Source: Arion vulgaris
Lineage: Eukaryota > Mollusca > Gastropoda > Stylommatophora > Arionidae
Reading direction: 5' to 3'
Assembly: GCA_020796225.1 (NCBI GenBank)
Contig: CM036754.1
Span: 22,262,867-22,326,866, forward strand
Length of the DNA: 64,000 nt
Shown here in pieces: positions 22,165-32,545 of this stretch; positions within the stretch are counted from its first letter, which is position 1, and every line of letters begins with the position of its first letter. The notes under the pieces were generated by a model that was not told the DNA's origin, ran no database searches, and worked only from the letters and a program-made list of their open reading frames with translations. Made by a program: the position numbers and the translations under genes.

Positions 22165-22795
22165 GTTGTAATGCTGGCAGTCCGTAAAACAGGACAGCTG
22201 CTATGTCAGACTGTCAGTCCATTAAACAGGACAGCAAGTGGGTCAGACTGTCAGTCTATTAAATAGGACAGCTGGTGTGGCAGACTGTCAGTCTATTAAA
22301 TAGGACAGCTGGTATGTCAGACTGTCAGCCTATTAAATAGGACAACTGGTGTGTCAGACTTTCAGTCTATTAAATAGGACAGCTGGTGTGTCAGACTGTC
22401 AGTCTATTAAATAGGACAACTGGTGTGTCAGACTGTCAGTCTATTAAATAGGACAGCAAGTGTGTCAGGCTGTCAGTCTATTAAATAGGACAACTGGTGT
22501 GTCGGACTGTCAGTCCATTAAATAGGGTAGCTGGTGTGCCTGACGGTCAGTGCATTGATCAGGTCTGTTGGTGTGTCTGAGTGTCAGTCCATTAAATTGG
22601 ACTTTTAGTGTGTTTGACTGTCAGTTTATTAAACAAAAATGCTAGTGGTGGATGCTGGCAGTCCATTAAACAGAACAGTTAATATTTGATGCAGGCAGTC
22701 CTTAATTAACTGGACAGCTGGTGTGTCAGACAAGCAAGCCATTAAACTGGACAGCTGGTGTGTTCAACTGTCTGTCCATTAAACTACACATCATC
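22165..22795. repeat. 37-bp tandem repeat, about 16 units
   Basis: The unit is GTCAGACTGTCAGTCTATTA then AATAGGACAGCTGGTGT, most regular at 22200-22520. Outer units at both ends are diverged (CATTAAACTGGACAGC, TTAAACAGAACAG), the usual decay pattern of a minisatellite. CAGTCTATTAAA also echoes the sequence just left of the array. Confidence 0.93.
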
Positions 22796-22984
22796 AGTCA
22801 GCCCTCTTTAAACTTGAGTTCTCTCTAGATAGATCTACCTGCTCTCCTCTCTGTCCATGACACACAGAGGACCTTTGGTAACACCCATATTAAAGAGCAC
22901 ATACATGTTTGTCCACGCTCCACACATATACGTTGCCACTCAGAACACGCACGCTCTCAGTATTCTTATCTTAGACTGCGAAAA

Positions 22985-23262
22985 TACAGAACTATTATCA
23001 TCATCATCAGGTGCCATCTCCACATCGAAGGTTGGCTGCAATAAATCTCCATCATCCTCTGTCTTTCGCCTTTGTGTTGCACACTGCCAGACTGTTGCAC
23101 ACTGCCAGACCTGTCCATTTCTTAAAGTATCCCTCCCACTTATCTCTCGGTCTTCCTCTTGCTCTTCCCCCTCAACTTTCCCCTCTAGTAAAGATTTTAT
23201 CATGGTGTCATGTCTTTTATGTGCCCAAAATACATTACTTGTCTGAATTGTATTTCTCTTAA
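22985..23262 (-). pseudogene. LINE-c 3' tail
   Basis: The minus-strand translation gives MIKSLLEGKVEGEEQEEDRE and, in another frame, KWTGLAVCN-type residues and RWRFIAANLRCGDGT. The plus-strand relative at 48055-48450 shows the same order: KYFGHIK, MIKHLLEGKLRGK, GRFIAANLRC. A 17-bp segment (TTGCACACTGCCAGACT) is directly repeated at about 23090. Frameshifted and non-functional. Confidence 0.75.
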
Positions 23263-23345
23263 TATAACTATACTTTATATCTCTATAATATATTATACTT
23301 TATATCTCTTAATATAACTATACTTTATTTCTCTTCATATAACAG
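23245..23345. repeat. AT-rich tandem repeat, three to four units
   Basis: TATAACTATACTTTATATCTCT recurs with small changes immediately after the LINE-c tail. The short array abuts a retroelement end. Confidence 0.75.
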
Positions 23346-23524
23346 AACTATACAAATGTATATACAACAGATCACAGAAGAGATTGACTTAGTACATACG
23401 TGTTCTGCAAGTACCATGACATTGAATCTATTAGTTAGTTAACTTATCAATGAATGAAAATCGTGGCATATTCTTTACAAGACTTAGCCATCAACAACAG
23501 TAAACGAGTCGTCGATTTTCTAGG

Positions 23525-23975
23525 CACCACTCTTCTTCTTCTTCTTTGCGTACGTTCTTTACGATCAATTTTAATCACTCTTACGTGAAACGTGAAATGT
23601 TTGATCATTGACAAGAACGTGTATACGTTGCATATTGGTTTGGTAGGCCCTAAACGCATAGACTTCTACGTTTAGGACATGTGCATCCGATTTCAGCCAA
23701 ACCTCCTTAGCCGTCTCTTACGACATGCGTGGCAGATAACAGTGGCTCTATTCTTTACACTCCAAATTTTGACCCCGGTAACTGCTAGGGCGAAGGCACC
23801 ACTTACACGTTCAGTAGTTTGCCATTGCTTTCTGAAAGGTGAGATCTATTTTTACCGTTCATAAAATTCAACGTTCAACATATTTCCTTCCAAACTTGCC
23901 CGCCGCGGAGTTTGAACCAGGTACGCTTGGGTTGTCATGGAGCTCACTGGCGCTTAAACTACAGACACTCACTAA
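23525..23975 (-). repeat. SINE-B, nearly full length with tRNA-like head
   Basis: On the minus strand the element starts with a tRNA-like head. It has an A-box-like GTAGTTTAAGCGCCAGTG and a B-box-like GGTTCAAACTCC about 40 bases on. Then come a linker, AAAGAATAGAGCCACTG, GCATGTCGTAAGAGACGGC, TGAAATCGGATGCACATG, AACGTATACACGTTCTTG and a GAAGAAGAAGAAG tail. The length of about 440 bp, polymerase III-like head and simple tail define a SINE. The central part resembles SINE-A although heads and tails differ. Other copies are at 19540, 29570 and 54530. Confidence 0.85.
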
Positions 23976-24077
23976 CTTAACAAATAAATACGTAAATATA
24001 TAGTATTGTCAGTAGCAACAATAATAATGCAGTGATATTCTTAGTACATTTTGATCATATTATAACATGCAATATTA

Positions 24078-24335
24078 TTCTCTTCGAACGCTCTATATCA
24101 ACCACTTGTTAACCACTCTTTATGATATGTAGGATATCTGAGCCTAAGAACGATTGTACGTTGTGCCAGTTATGCCCCTACAAGTAGGTCTGCACATCCG
24201 AATTCTCGAGCTTTTTATTTAGAATGGTAGCTTCCCTAGGCCCATACCTCAATCGCCACTTACGACATGCCTTGTAGGTCGCATTGTTACTATTCTTTGC
24301 TCTCCTTGAACGTCCCGGCGACACTCGGGCAAATA
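24078..24335 (-). repeat. SINE-A copy
   Basis: The reverse complement carries the SINE-A body: AGCAAAGAATAGTAACAATGC, ACAAGGCATGTCGTAAGTGG, GGGAAGCTACC, GGATGTGC, CTACTTGTAGGGGC, CACAACGTACAATCG, CGTTCGAAGA. The 5' side ends in GCCCGAGTGTCGCCGGGACG, the end of the tRNA-like head. Confidence 0.88.
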
Positions 24336-24844
24336 ACGTGTCATATTAAATTCCACTATATTCTCAATTTAATTAATATTAACACACTAAAATCTCATTA
24401 TAACTCTAAGTTGTATAGTCTACTTACCTTAATCTTCTACAAGCCTATACAACAAAACTCTAGTGCCCTGTTTCTCGGATAATTGACACTTCTCTCTACC
24501 GTACACATGCACAACCATTTAAATACTACTTTTCTCTATACTTAATTGAAAGTATAGAGCTTGATAAGTAGACTATAGTTAGCTAGCTATCTTTGGTTCT
24601 TATTTACTCAAACTAAATTCTTGTTCCAGAACCGGACTTACAGCTCTAAAATTTCCTCCCTACACAATTGTTATATGTTTCAACCTAGTTTTGTTGTTGT
24701 ATCGCGCTGGTGAGTGCATACAGGTTGAATTTGACAAAGATGATTATTAGTCCAGTGCCTGAGGATATATTGAAGTCTATGTCGAAATATATCTTTTATG
24801 TAGCCATGAGCTTTAAAAGTTCACAGCGGATGAAAACAATAATT
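24336..24844. other. No feature recognised
   Basis: AT-rich spacer; no gene or family seen. Confidence 0.4.
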
Positions 24845-25115
24845 GCTCACATTTGCGTGAGAATATCACCGGTGTGTTACAGGGCTCGCAAGGGAAGCAA
24901 AGAATAGTGTCACTGCTACCCACAAGGCATGTCGTCAGGTGGGGACGACTAAGGTAGGGGACTAGCGAAGCAACCCTAGTAGCTAAAAAGGATTGCAAAA
25001 ATAGGATGGGCTGGCTTACTTGTAGGCAAATAACTGACACAACGTACAATCGCTCTTAGATCAGATCACAACAAATTTCAAAGAATGGTTTAACAAATGT
25101 TCTATATGGAACGTT
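24845..25115 (+). repeat. SINE-A copy, first of a tandem pair
   Basis: The body starts at GCTCACATTTGCGTGAGAAT, ATCACCGGTGTGTTAC and continues AGCAAAGAATAGTGTCACTGC, AGGCATGTCGTCAG, GGATGGGCTGG, ACAACGTACAATCGC, ending GGAACGTTGGAAGAAA. The same upstream block (CACATTT-T-TGA-AATATCACC) precedes the next copy, so the pair may be a duplication of a larger unit. Confidence 0.85.
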
Positions 25116-25139
25116 GGAAGAAAAAAGCAAGAATTGCCC

Positions 25140-25407
25140 ACATTTATATGAAAATATCACCGGTGTGTTATCAAGAACCGCACGGGATAGTATCACTGAA
25201 ACCTACAAGACATGTCGTCAGAGGCGTCTAAGGTAGGAGCCTAGGGAAGCTACCTAGTAAATAAAAAGCGTCGCAGAAATCGGATGTGCTGGCCTACTTG
25301 TAGGCACATAACTGACATAAGGTACAATCTCTCTTATGCTCAGATTACATACAAATTCCAAAGAATGGTTTAACAAGTGTTCTATATGGAGCGTTGAAGA
25401 AGAAGAA
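25140..25407 (+). repeat. SINE-A copy, second of a tandem pair
   Basis: ATATCACCGGTGTGTTATC, GATAGTATCACTG, CTACAAGACATGTCGTC, CTACCTAGTAAATAAAAAGC, AATCGGATGTGCTGG and TATGGAGCGTTGAAGAAG. Its GAAGAAGAAGTATAATAC end runs directly into the 34-bp array. Confidence 0.85.
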
Positions 25408-25818
25408 GTATAATACTATAGATGTCTCATCTGAAGTAATATGATAATACTATAGATGTCTCATCTGAAGTAATATGATAATACTATAGATGTCTCATCT
25501 GAAGTAATATGATAATACTATAGATGTCTCATCTGAAGTAATATGATAATACTATAGATGTCTCATCTGAAGTAATATGATAATACTTTTAGATGTCTCA
25601 TCCTAATATGATAATACTATAGATGTCTCATCTGAAGTAATATGATAATACTATAGATGTCTCATCTGAAGTAATATGATAATACTATAGATGTCTCATC
25701 TGAAGTAATATGATAATACTATAGATGTCTCATCTGAAGTAATATGATAATACTATAGATGTCTCATCTGAAGTAATATGATAATACTATAGATGTCTCA
25801 TCTGAAGTAATATGACAA
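25408..25818. repeat. 34-bp tandem repeat, 12 units, starting at a SINE tail
   Basis: The unit GATAATACTATAGATGTC then TCATCTGAAGTAATAT is nearly identical through the array; one unit at about 25590 lacks bases. High identity implies recent amplification or recent homogenisation. Confidence 0.96.
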
Positions 25819-26248
25819 GTTTTTGTTATGTCTCAGATCCTTTAGAGACCTTAATATGAAATACTATGATTCTCATCTATACCTGGTTGTAAAAAGAATA
25901 GAAAAAGTCAATGGCTGTCTCACTTGAGGAACGTCAGTGTGGACTGACCAATTCTCTTGGTTTGATTTGATAGTGTCGCTCTATACGTTATGTAATCTAT
26001 AGATGCACAAGATAACATCGTCATTAATTATATAATCTGCACCATAATTATTTTATTTTTCGTTCTCTCGCTATCAATTCCAACGTAGTCACGTCGTCTA
26101 ATATAGCACATCTGATTATTTTTTGCGTGAAGGCATGTTTTCCTTATCATTAGTGTCCCTCGCCATTCAGTTGAGCCGTACTCCAACTTGAGATGTACTT
26201 GACTTGTAAACTGAAATCTCCAAGTGAAGGATCAGGGCTCCTGTAGTC
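25819..26248. other. Mostly unassigned sequence
   Basis: AT-rich sequence. The part near 26105-26160, read in reverse (GAGGGACACTAATGATAAGG, AAAACATGC), resembles 34403-34440, so a short dispersed repeat is shared. No gene seen. Confidence 0.45.
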
Positions 26249-26711
26249 CATAGATTCCCTAACATTTTCGGCCCACCGCCCACTTTGCACAACATAAATT
26301 TTGTTGCGCCCCTCCACATTATAACAGTTTGCCAACGCCCCCTCCACATATATACGTTCTCTATTTTCTATTTGACATAGAAAATTGATCTATTTTTCTA
26401 TCATACATGGTCAATTTTCAAATTATATACATGAAATAGAAAATTGATGAAAAAATGGATCCTGTAAGACCGACATAAGATGAATTAAAATGCTGAATTC
26501 AAATTTTAAATTATTATTCAATCGTAAAATCACGAAAATAATTTATTTTAAAACATTTATTATTAATTTCTTCTCTAAGGAGCCACCGACCCCTAATCGC
26601 CTGAACACCACAAATTCTTCTGAACCTACTATCGTCTTCCCCCACCCTCCCCAGAACGCTTCAGCGCTGACTGGGGAGAGGGGGCGATACCGCCCACTTT
26701 TGGAAACGCTG
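26249..26711. mobile_element. hAT-N3 element, 463 bp
   Basis: The left end CATAGATTCCCTAACATTTTC leads into GGCCCACCGCCCAC. The right end, read in reverse, is CAGCGTTTCCAAAAGTGGGC then GGTATCGCCCCC. Flanks are CTGTAGTC (26241-26248) and CTTTAGTC (26712-26719), seven of eight bases identical, fitting an aged 8-bp hAT duplication. CNCAG/TTCCCAAA-type ends with CCACCGCCC-like subterminal motifs are typical of hAT elements. The middle is AT-rich and non-coding. Confidence 0.75.
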
Positions 26712-27589
26712 CTTTAGTCCAACCACGTATCGGGTGCACATCGACAATTGTTAGCGCCGAAGTTGACCTCGAACCACGGAATTTACACGGCACTGGGTTT
26801 CTAGGAAGCGTGTTTTCAACTTCGCTAACGGCGTCATTACGCCATAATTAATCAAACGATTTCCTCGTTGTCACACTGCTACCGAGTTGATGAAGCCCAT
26901 TGTCTGGTTTTCTGATTTTATCTAGCGCAACTCAGCATATATATCCTGCTTTACGACCAAAAAGTCTAAAAATGAGGAATAGGTTTCAACTTCAACCAAA
27001 AAATGTGTAATGTCATCAATATTTTGTTTGTTTAGTTTTATCCTGCTCAAATATTGATATTCAAATATTAGTTAAGGTATTAGAAACCAGAAAAACAAAT
27101 GAATTCTTCTATATTTTTGCAAGGTTAGGAAACACAGGTTGCAGCATGATTGAATGAGCACTGTTGCTGAAGAAAGTCTCCAGGACCTTATGTATGTATA
27201 CAATGTATTGTATACTAGTACGCTGAAAGTTCGCAGTAATAAAAGACCCGACATAAAGGCTTCAAAACGTGTCTATAGTAGAAATAATTACTATGTACAA
27301 GGTTGGCACACTAAGGTCGCTATATAACTATCACTTCTTTGTTAATTGTTGGACGGCGTCTAGTGACAAGCATCAGCAGAGATTATAAGACCTGACAAGG
27401 TATTATGAGACACGAGTATAACTAACGTTCTACGTCATATCTTTGATACTCTCTTCGGTATATGCTGAAAGATAATTACTTCCCACACGTCTTCCAAGAA
27501 AATGGTGATGTCAGCTCTTTGGGTTAAATCTTTGTATCATTATCTAGCTTGTTCCTGTTGAAACTTTGTTCCCATGAAACTAGCTCTAA
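26712..27589. other. No feature recognised
   Basis: Unique-looking AT-rich sequence; no gene, RNA or repeat family supported. Confidence 0.4.
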
Positions 27590-27848
27590 ATGACTTGAAA
27601 CTTTATTCCCATGAAACTAGCTCTAAATGACTGGAGCTTTGTTCCCATGACCAGTTCTAAATGACTTGAAACTTTATTCCCATGACAACAGATCTAAATG
27701 ACTTGAAACTTTGTTCCCATGACCAGCTCTAAATGACTTGAAACTTTGTCCCCATGACCAGCTCTAAATGACTTGAAACTTTGTTCCCATGACAACAGCT
27801 CTAAATGATTTGAAACTTTGTTCCTATGACATTGACTACAAATGGCTC
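27590..27848. repeat. 35-bp tandem repeat, about seven units
   Basis: The unit is AAATGACTTGAAACTTTGTT then CCCATGACCAGCTCT. Variation between CATGACCAG and CATGACAACAG or CATGAAACTAG marks sub-types. Confidence 0.92.
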
Positions 27849-27954
27849 CCTATTCTTTGTGAATCTAATTTCTTGCATTCTATGTCTTTAATTTCGTGTT
27901 AACAATCTTCTAGATGAGCTAATAACATTCATTTTATAAAGCTGTTCCCCTCCA

Positions 27955-28045
27955 ATAGTCCAGATTCCCACCTTTACTGCCCTCTCATAGTAAAAATTCT
28001 CACCTTTACTGCCCTATCATAGTAAAGATTCCCACCTCTACTGCA
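27955..28045. repeat. 34-bp tandem repeat, about three units
   Basis: CCCACCTTTACTGCCCTCTC plus ATAGTAAAGATT is repeated three times with few changes. Confidence 0.85.
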
Positions 28046-28549
28046 GTCTTCCCTTATATCGATACTATTTTTCAACCTGTCATGTTTTTTATATATGTCC
28101 AAACTTCTTCAATTTTTCTGATAGATTGCATCATCAGCCAGTTTCTTTGATTTTGAATTCCTTTTTAATTTATAATTCCATGCCACATTTATGGTTGTCT
28201 ATAAATCTTCTTGGAAGCTATTGATTTTCTTCTTGGTAGTGACCATACTGGACCACAACAGTAACCATTGTCTTTAAAACAGAGGTACTTTACCTAAAGG
28301 TAGTGATCTTTGAAATCCCAATATAGCCTCTGTCCTAATCTACCCCAGCTGCACTCATTTCTTTACGCTAGGTCACCGTACATCTCCGTTGGTAGAGGTT
28401 TACCTGTCTCTACCCCGCTATCCATTCTTGTAAAGTGCACACGCAGATATGAATATTTTTTTCGTGATGTCTCATAAACAGACTTTGTTTGTACACACGT
28501 CTTTTATGGGATATCTACATGATCTTTCAAAGCTATTCATTGCATTCTA
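28046..28549. other. No feature recognised
   Basis: Unassigned sequence, slightly less AT-rich near 28330-28420. No open frame or family recognised. Confidence 0.35.
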
Positions 28550-28813
28550 CAGGGTGTCAAGATAAAACATCCCCATTGACAAATTAAAAGGGGCTCAGGT
28601 ACATATTGCGTTCTGTCTATTTACTATTTAAACCGGTTCTGACTAGCTCGTCTTTCGTTACCATTGTTCATCGCCCTTCCGGCATCATAGTTACACACCA
28701 CAAGAAGAATTGTTCACTTAACCTATACTACGTCATAATTGAACCATCTCATTTTCATAAACATATGCTAGACTGCCTCACTTGACAGGGCTACTTTTAT
28801 CTTGTAAACCCTG
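28550..28813 (-). mobile_element. TA-target MITE, copy 1
   Basis: A 264-bp element starts CAGGGTGTCAAGATAAAA and ends ACTTTTATCTTGTAAACCCTG. The ends are inverted repeats of CAGGGTGTTCAAGATAAAAG, and TA lies on both sides (28548-28549, 28814-28815). The interior (TTTAAACCGGTTCTGACTAG, CATCGCCCTTC, CATCATAGTTACACACCA) matches 53271-53537 in the opposite direction. The TA duplication points to the IS630-Tc1-mariner superfamily; non-autonomous. Confidence 0.88.
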
Positions 28814-28944
28814 TAGAAGTCTTATACAAGTTCATGGTAGATAAGCAGGGAATTTATCAGGCTATGAAGAATACCGCAGTTATGTACCATCGATGCAAGC
28901 GAAGATTGCAGTAAAACTATGATCACAACTCGAAATAGCTAAAT

Positions 28945-29040
28945 ACGAAGAAAGATAGTTTTACAAAGTACAAAAACGACGTTTCGACTAAAACACCTTA
29001 ATCAAGAAAAAGATGCACTACAAACGAAATACAGACTATG
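28945..29040 (-). ncRNA. Degraded Penelope-like hammerhead segment
   Basis: The minus strand reads CTTGATTAAGGTG, TTTTAGTCGAAACGTCG and TTTTTGTACTTTG. A hammerhead ribozyme needs CUGANGA, a short stem II, then GAAA; here CTTGATTA, a weak stem and CGAAACGTC occur in that order and spacing. Penelope-like retroelements carry hammerhead motifs with similar flanking bases. The core is mutated, so activity is not expected. No Penelope reverse transcriptase was seen nearby. Tentative. Confidence 0.4.
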
Positions 29041-29164
29041 TTTATATACTACAAATATCATGGATACAATAACTGATTATTTTATTGATACAGGCATGTT
29101 CGTTGAAAACGTTACAATATCTTGTTTGTGTATTTAATAATAATAATCTTTCAATAGCTATCTC

Positions 29165-29425
29165 TCTGCAATAACTGTTTACACAATATCAACAAGAGAA
29201 TATGAGTAACGTTACCAAAAGAGACACTAGAGAGGATTGGTATGGGATATGCATGGAGATTAACTTTGTCACAAAAACTGCACTGAGATGGTGAATAGAG
29301 GGTAAACGAATACGTGGAAGACCAACAACTACATGCAGGAGCACAGTAGAACAAGAACTGAGAGATATTAATCACAGGTGGAAAACAATACAGAGTAACT
29401 GACAAGAACAGAGAATAATGGCAGG
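29165..29425 (+). pseudogene. LINE-i-like 3' tail
   Basis: In mixed frames: HAWRLTLSQK, then IEGKRIRGRPTTTW, RSTVEQELREI, RWKTIQSVTDKNREQW. The order matches GKRKKGRPRTTWRR, EELD, W-A-KVARDRRAW of the copy at 59705. Stops and frameshifts are present. Confidence 0.7.
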
Positions 29426-29569
29426 CCTTTTTTATTTTTCCGGTGCTCCAAGGGCGGCGGCTACAGAAACCAAGGAGTACAAAAACTACCTCCTTTGCTT
29501 TCGCGTGATCCGCCTCTAGTTATGTACTAAAACGAAGAGTTTAGACTCTTTAATTGACTGCATTACATA

Positions 29570-29835
29570 AGTTCTCTCTCTCTTCTTTGCGTTCGTTCTT
29601 TACCACCAATTTTAATAACTCTTTGTGATATGTTTGATCTTTGTCGAGAACGTGTATACGTTGCACATTGGTTTGGTAGGCCCAAACCATGACGTCTACA
29701 GTTTAGGACACGTGCATCGATTTCAGCCAAACCTCCTTTAGTCGACATGTGTGGTAGGTAACAGTGGTTTTATTCTTTACACATCAAATTTGGGCCCCGG
29801 TAACCACTCGGGCGACGCAAGTTCAAACTGTGGAG
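29570..29835 (-). repeat. SINE-B copy
   Basis: The reverse complement carries the SINE-B middle and tail: AAAGAATAAAACCACTG, ACCACACATGTCG, TGAAATCGATGCACGTG, AACGTATACACGTTCTCG, AAGAACGAACGCAAAGAAGAG. Head-side bases GTTTGAACTTGCG look like a B box. Confidence 0.85.
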
Positions 29836-29908
29836 TCTCTCATCTTTCCGTTTTACACAAAAGTATGTAGGATACTGTTCAACTGAACTCTTACATTAAG
29901 CGTGAATT

Positions 29909-30244
29909 TTTTTTTTTTTTTCTTTTCGTCCGCTTTCAACTCAGACGAAGTTTCATCTCTGAAACTGATTTTTGCGTGAAAATCCGTTTTTCCAATTTCT
30001 TACAATGGCAGCAGCGTGCACATTGTAAATTACTTACACTGGCAGCCGTGTGCTCAATGTACTCGTAATTAGTTTTCCCCTCTCCATACAGGCAGATTTT
30101 CTCCGACTTCAGAGGTACTCACGTTATCGTCCTGAGTAAGACCAGGGACTCGAACAAATGCCGGACAGTAGGTTCGAACCCGAGCTATGAGGCGTCTCAC
30201 AGCTAGCAGGCCGAGCTACTATCAACTACTCTAGGCAGTCCCCC
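29909..30244 (-). repeat. SINE-E with poly-A tail and 12-bp target duplication
   Basis: TAAGCGTGAATT flanks the element on both sides (29897-29908 and 30245-30256). On the minus strand it begins GGGGACTGCCTAGAGTAG with tRNA-like GTAGCTCGGCCTGCTAG and a B box GGGTTCGAACC. It continues through two short direct repeats (CACACGGCTGCCAGTGTAAG and CACGCTGCTGCCATTGTAAG) and ends in a long A tract. The perfect duplication and the poly-A tail mean target-primed insertion in trans by a LINE. It is distinct from SINE-A and -B, which have GAA tails. Confidence 0.9.
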
Positions 30245-30344
30245 TAAGCGTGAATTAAAGTATGTTATATGCTCTGACTTTGGTGTTTATATAAGATAAC
30301 ACTCAATGCGTTATACGTAAATATATATGGCCAATTTTTGTCTA

Positions 30345-30603
30345 CATTCCTAGATGACTTGTGATCATCAGCATCATGTGACATGCCGTTGTGTCTACAT
30401 TTCTAGATGACTTGTAATCAGCAGCATCATATGACATGCCGTTGTGTCTACATTCCTGGATGACTTGTGATCATCAGCATCATGTGGCATGCCGTTGTGT
30501 CTACATTTCTAGATGACTTGTGATCATCAGCATCATGTGACATGCCGTTGTGTCTACATTTCTAGATGACTTGGGATCATCAGCATCATGTGACATGCCG
30601 ACT
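30345..30603. repeat. 53-bp tandem repeat, five units
   Basis: GATGACTTGTGATCATCAGC, ATCATGTGACATGCCGTTGT, GTCTACATTTCTA is repeated with high identity. TGATCATCA is a palindrome in each unit. Confidence 0.95.
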
Positions 30604-30639
30604 GTCGTAGACGATCATAACCTCTACTAATGTATGAAA

Positions 30640-31400
30640 TAAATGCATTGCCATGATGATTTTGTTCTGCGCCATGAAGGTAGGTTGTCACGAAAAATAA
30701 TCAATAATTCTCTGTTGTGTATGGTGCAAAAATGTGTAATAATGTCTATTGTAATTACTATATTTAAATATTTGCGCATAGCAATCACATTCGATGTGGA
30801 CACATTCACATATCTTGGAACGAACTGTTATCAACATTCAAGGTGGCTCAGATGGATGATTTTGGGGTTAGATTACAAAAGGCATGACCAACCTTTCATT
30901 CTGAAGAACATATGGAGTTCAGGGAAGATCATGAATAAAACTAAGATAATGATATTTAACTCAGATGTCAAGGATGTCCTTCTATGTGGAGCGGAGACAT
31001 GGAAATCAACTAAGGGAACCACCGAAAAGTTGCAGACATTCATCAATAGTATATCTGCAGTGGTATGACAGGACTACAAACAGGGAACTCTGGGATATAA
31101 CAGGACAACGACAGGTGGAACAAGAGATAAGGAGCAGAAGGTGGCGATGGATAGACACACACTGAGGAAACCCCCTAACATCATCACAAGACAGCTCTCT
31201 GATTGAACTCCCAGGGCTATAGAGGTAGTGGAAGACCCAGGAACACCTGGAGACGGGAGTAGAAGATGGAATGCAAGAATATGGGGAGAGAGTGGAGATA
31301 TCTGGAAAAGATGACCTTGGATAGGCGGGCTTGGAAGGCCCTGGTTGCAAACCTGTGCTTCCCTAAGCGCGAAGGAGGAAGAAGAAGAAGAATTACATTC
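30640..31400 (+). pseudogene. LINE-h reverse-transcriptase C-terminal half
   Basis: The frame opens with FTYLGTNCYQH, then KRHDQPFILKNIWSSGKIMNK, KIMIFNSDVKDVLLCGAETW, KSTKGTTEKLQTFINS. After a frameshift come RELWDITGQRQVEQEIRSRR and RWRWIDTHLRKPPN, and later RIWGESGDIWKRMTLDRRAW, KALVANLCFPKREGG, ending in GAAGAAGAAGAAG. FxYLG, LLxGAETW and R-W-HxLR are standard landmarks between the RT domain and the 3' end of a LINE. Bases before about 30795 belong less clearly. Confidence 0.85.
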
Positions 31401-31529
31401 GATTGTAACTGTAATATAAAAATAATGAGTAAAATCAACGAATTTAATACAGCTTTCAGGAAAACTAAATACATGTTTTGTATTTAAAGATTATCATGGA
31501 AAAGTAAGAAAAATATATTACAGTGCTAC

Positions 31530-31625
31530 GTAGAATAAATAGTCATATATGGATGAGAATCATGAGCACAGTGCTACGTAGAACCAATAGTCATATATGG
31601 ATGAGAATCATGAGCAATAAATAAA
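31530..31625. repeat. 47-bp direct duplication
   Basis: ACAGTGCTACGTAGAA, YAATAGTCATATATGGATGA, GAATCATGAGC occurs twice in succession. Confidence 0.92.
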
Positions 31626-31699
31626 CGAAAATTATGTTTAGAATCTACAAAGATGTGATTTTTAGAAAAGATGGAGTAAGTCGATGATAGGTTGTTGTG

Positions 31700-31818
31700 T
31701 GTAGTTGTGCAAGTTGTGTGCAAATTGTGTGTAAAGTGCGTGTAAGTTGTGTATAAGTTGTCTGTAAGTTGTGTGCAAGTTGTGTGTAGGTTGTGTGTAT
31801 GTAAGTTTGTAAGTTGTG
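31700..31818. repeat. GTTGTGTGYAA-type microsatellite
   Basis: About ten imperfect units of AAGTTGTGTGTA, 11-12 bp each. Confidence 0.92.
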
Positions 31819-32070
31819 CTCCACATTGGCCAAAACTTCAACCCATGACAATGGCGTAGGTCACTTGCAAGACCTACTAACGTCAGAAAAAAACTTTTCA
31901 CAATCGTGTATGGAATTTCATTGACATTGTTGTTCCTCGTGTGTTTTTTATTGCTGAGCATTGTATTATTCTGAACAATATGTTTGCATTGATTGCTGAA
32001 CTTTGAAACATTTAGATCAATATGTTGCTATTGCTTAACCATGAATTATGATAACATACGGCCGGGGTAC

Positions 32071-32325
32071 TCTCGCATTCCAATGTTGTTGTATATAGAC
32101 TATTTCATGTTAAAAACAACACAAAATGCTAAGTCGAGGTTATATTATGTTACAAATTAAGGTTAAAGGTAAGAAATATCAGTATTATTAACATTTTTCA
32201 TCAATGAATAACTGTGAACGCACAGAATTGAGTAAAATTGCACAAAAAAGAGTACAGCTTTCTACCAAACATATACAAAAACCAGCCCCCATTAAAAATG
32301 AATTTTTTATTTCCCGTCTGAACTA
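32071..32325 (+). repeat. Unclassified dispersed repeat R1, copy 2
   Basis: The plus-strand partner of 11600-11832. CTCGCATT, GTATATAGAC, AACACAAAATGCTAAG, GTTATATTATG, CACAGAATTGAGTAAAATTG and ACCAAACAT are shared. No internal coding sequence. Confidence 0.75.
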
Positions 32326-32354
32326 GCCGGCCTTCTGTTGCCGGGAACCACGGC

Positions 32355-32545
32355 TTACTTAACAACATTCTGAGTAGTATGTTGGTACTGTTAACTTAAC
32401 AACATTCTGATAGTATGTTGGTATTGCTTAACTTAACAACATATGTTGTATCAATAACATTCTGCAGTATTTAGCTTAACTTAACATTCTGAGCAGTATG
32501 TTGGTATTACTTAACTTAGCAACACTGAGCAGTATGTTTGTTTTA
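32355..32545. repeat. About 36-bp tandem repeat, four to five units
   Basis: TTAACTTAACAACATTCTGA plus GTAGTATGTTGGTAYTGC recurs with small deletions and one disrupted unit. Confidence 0.85.
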
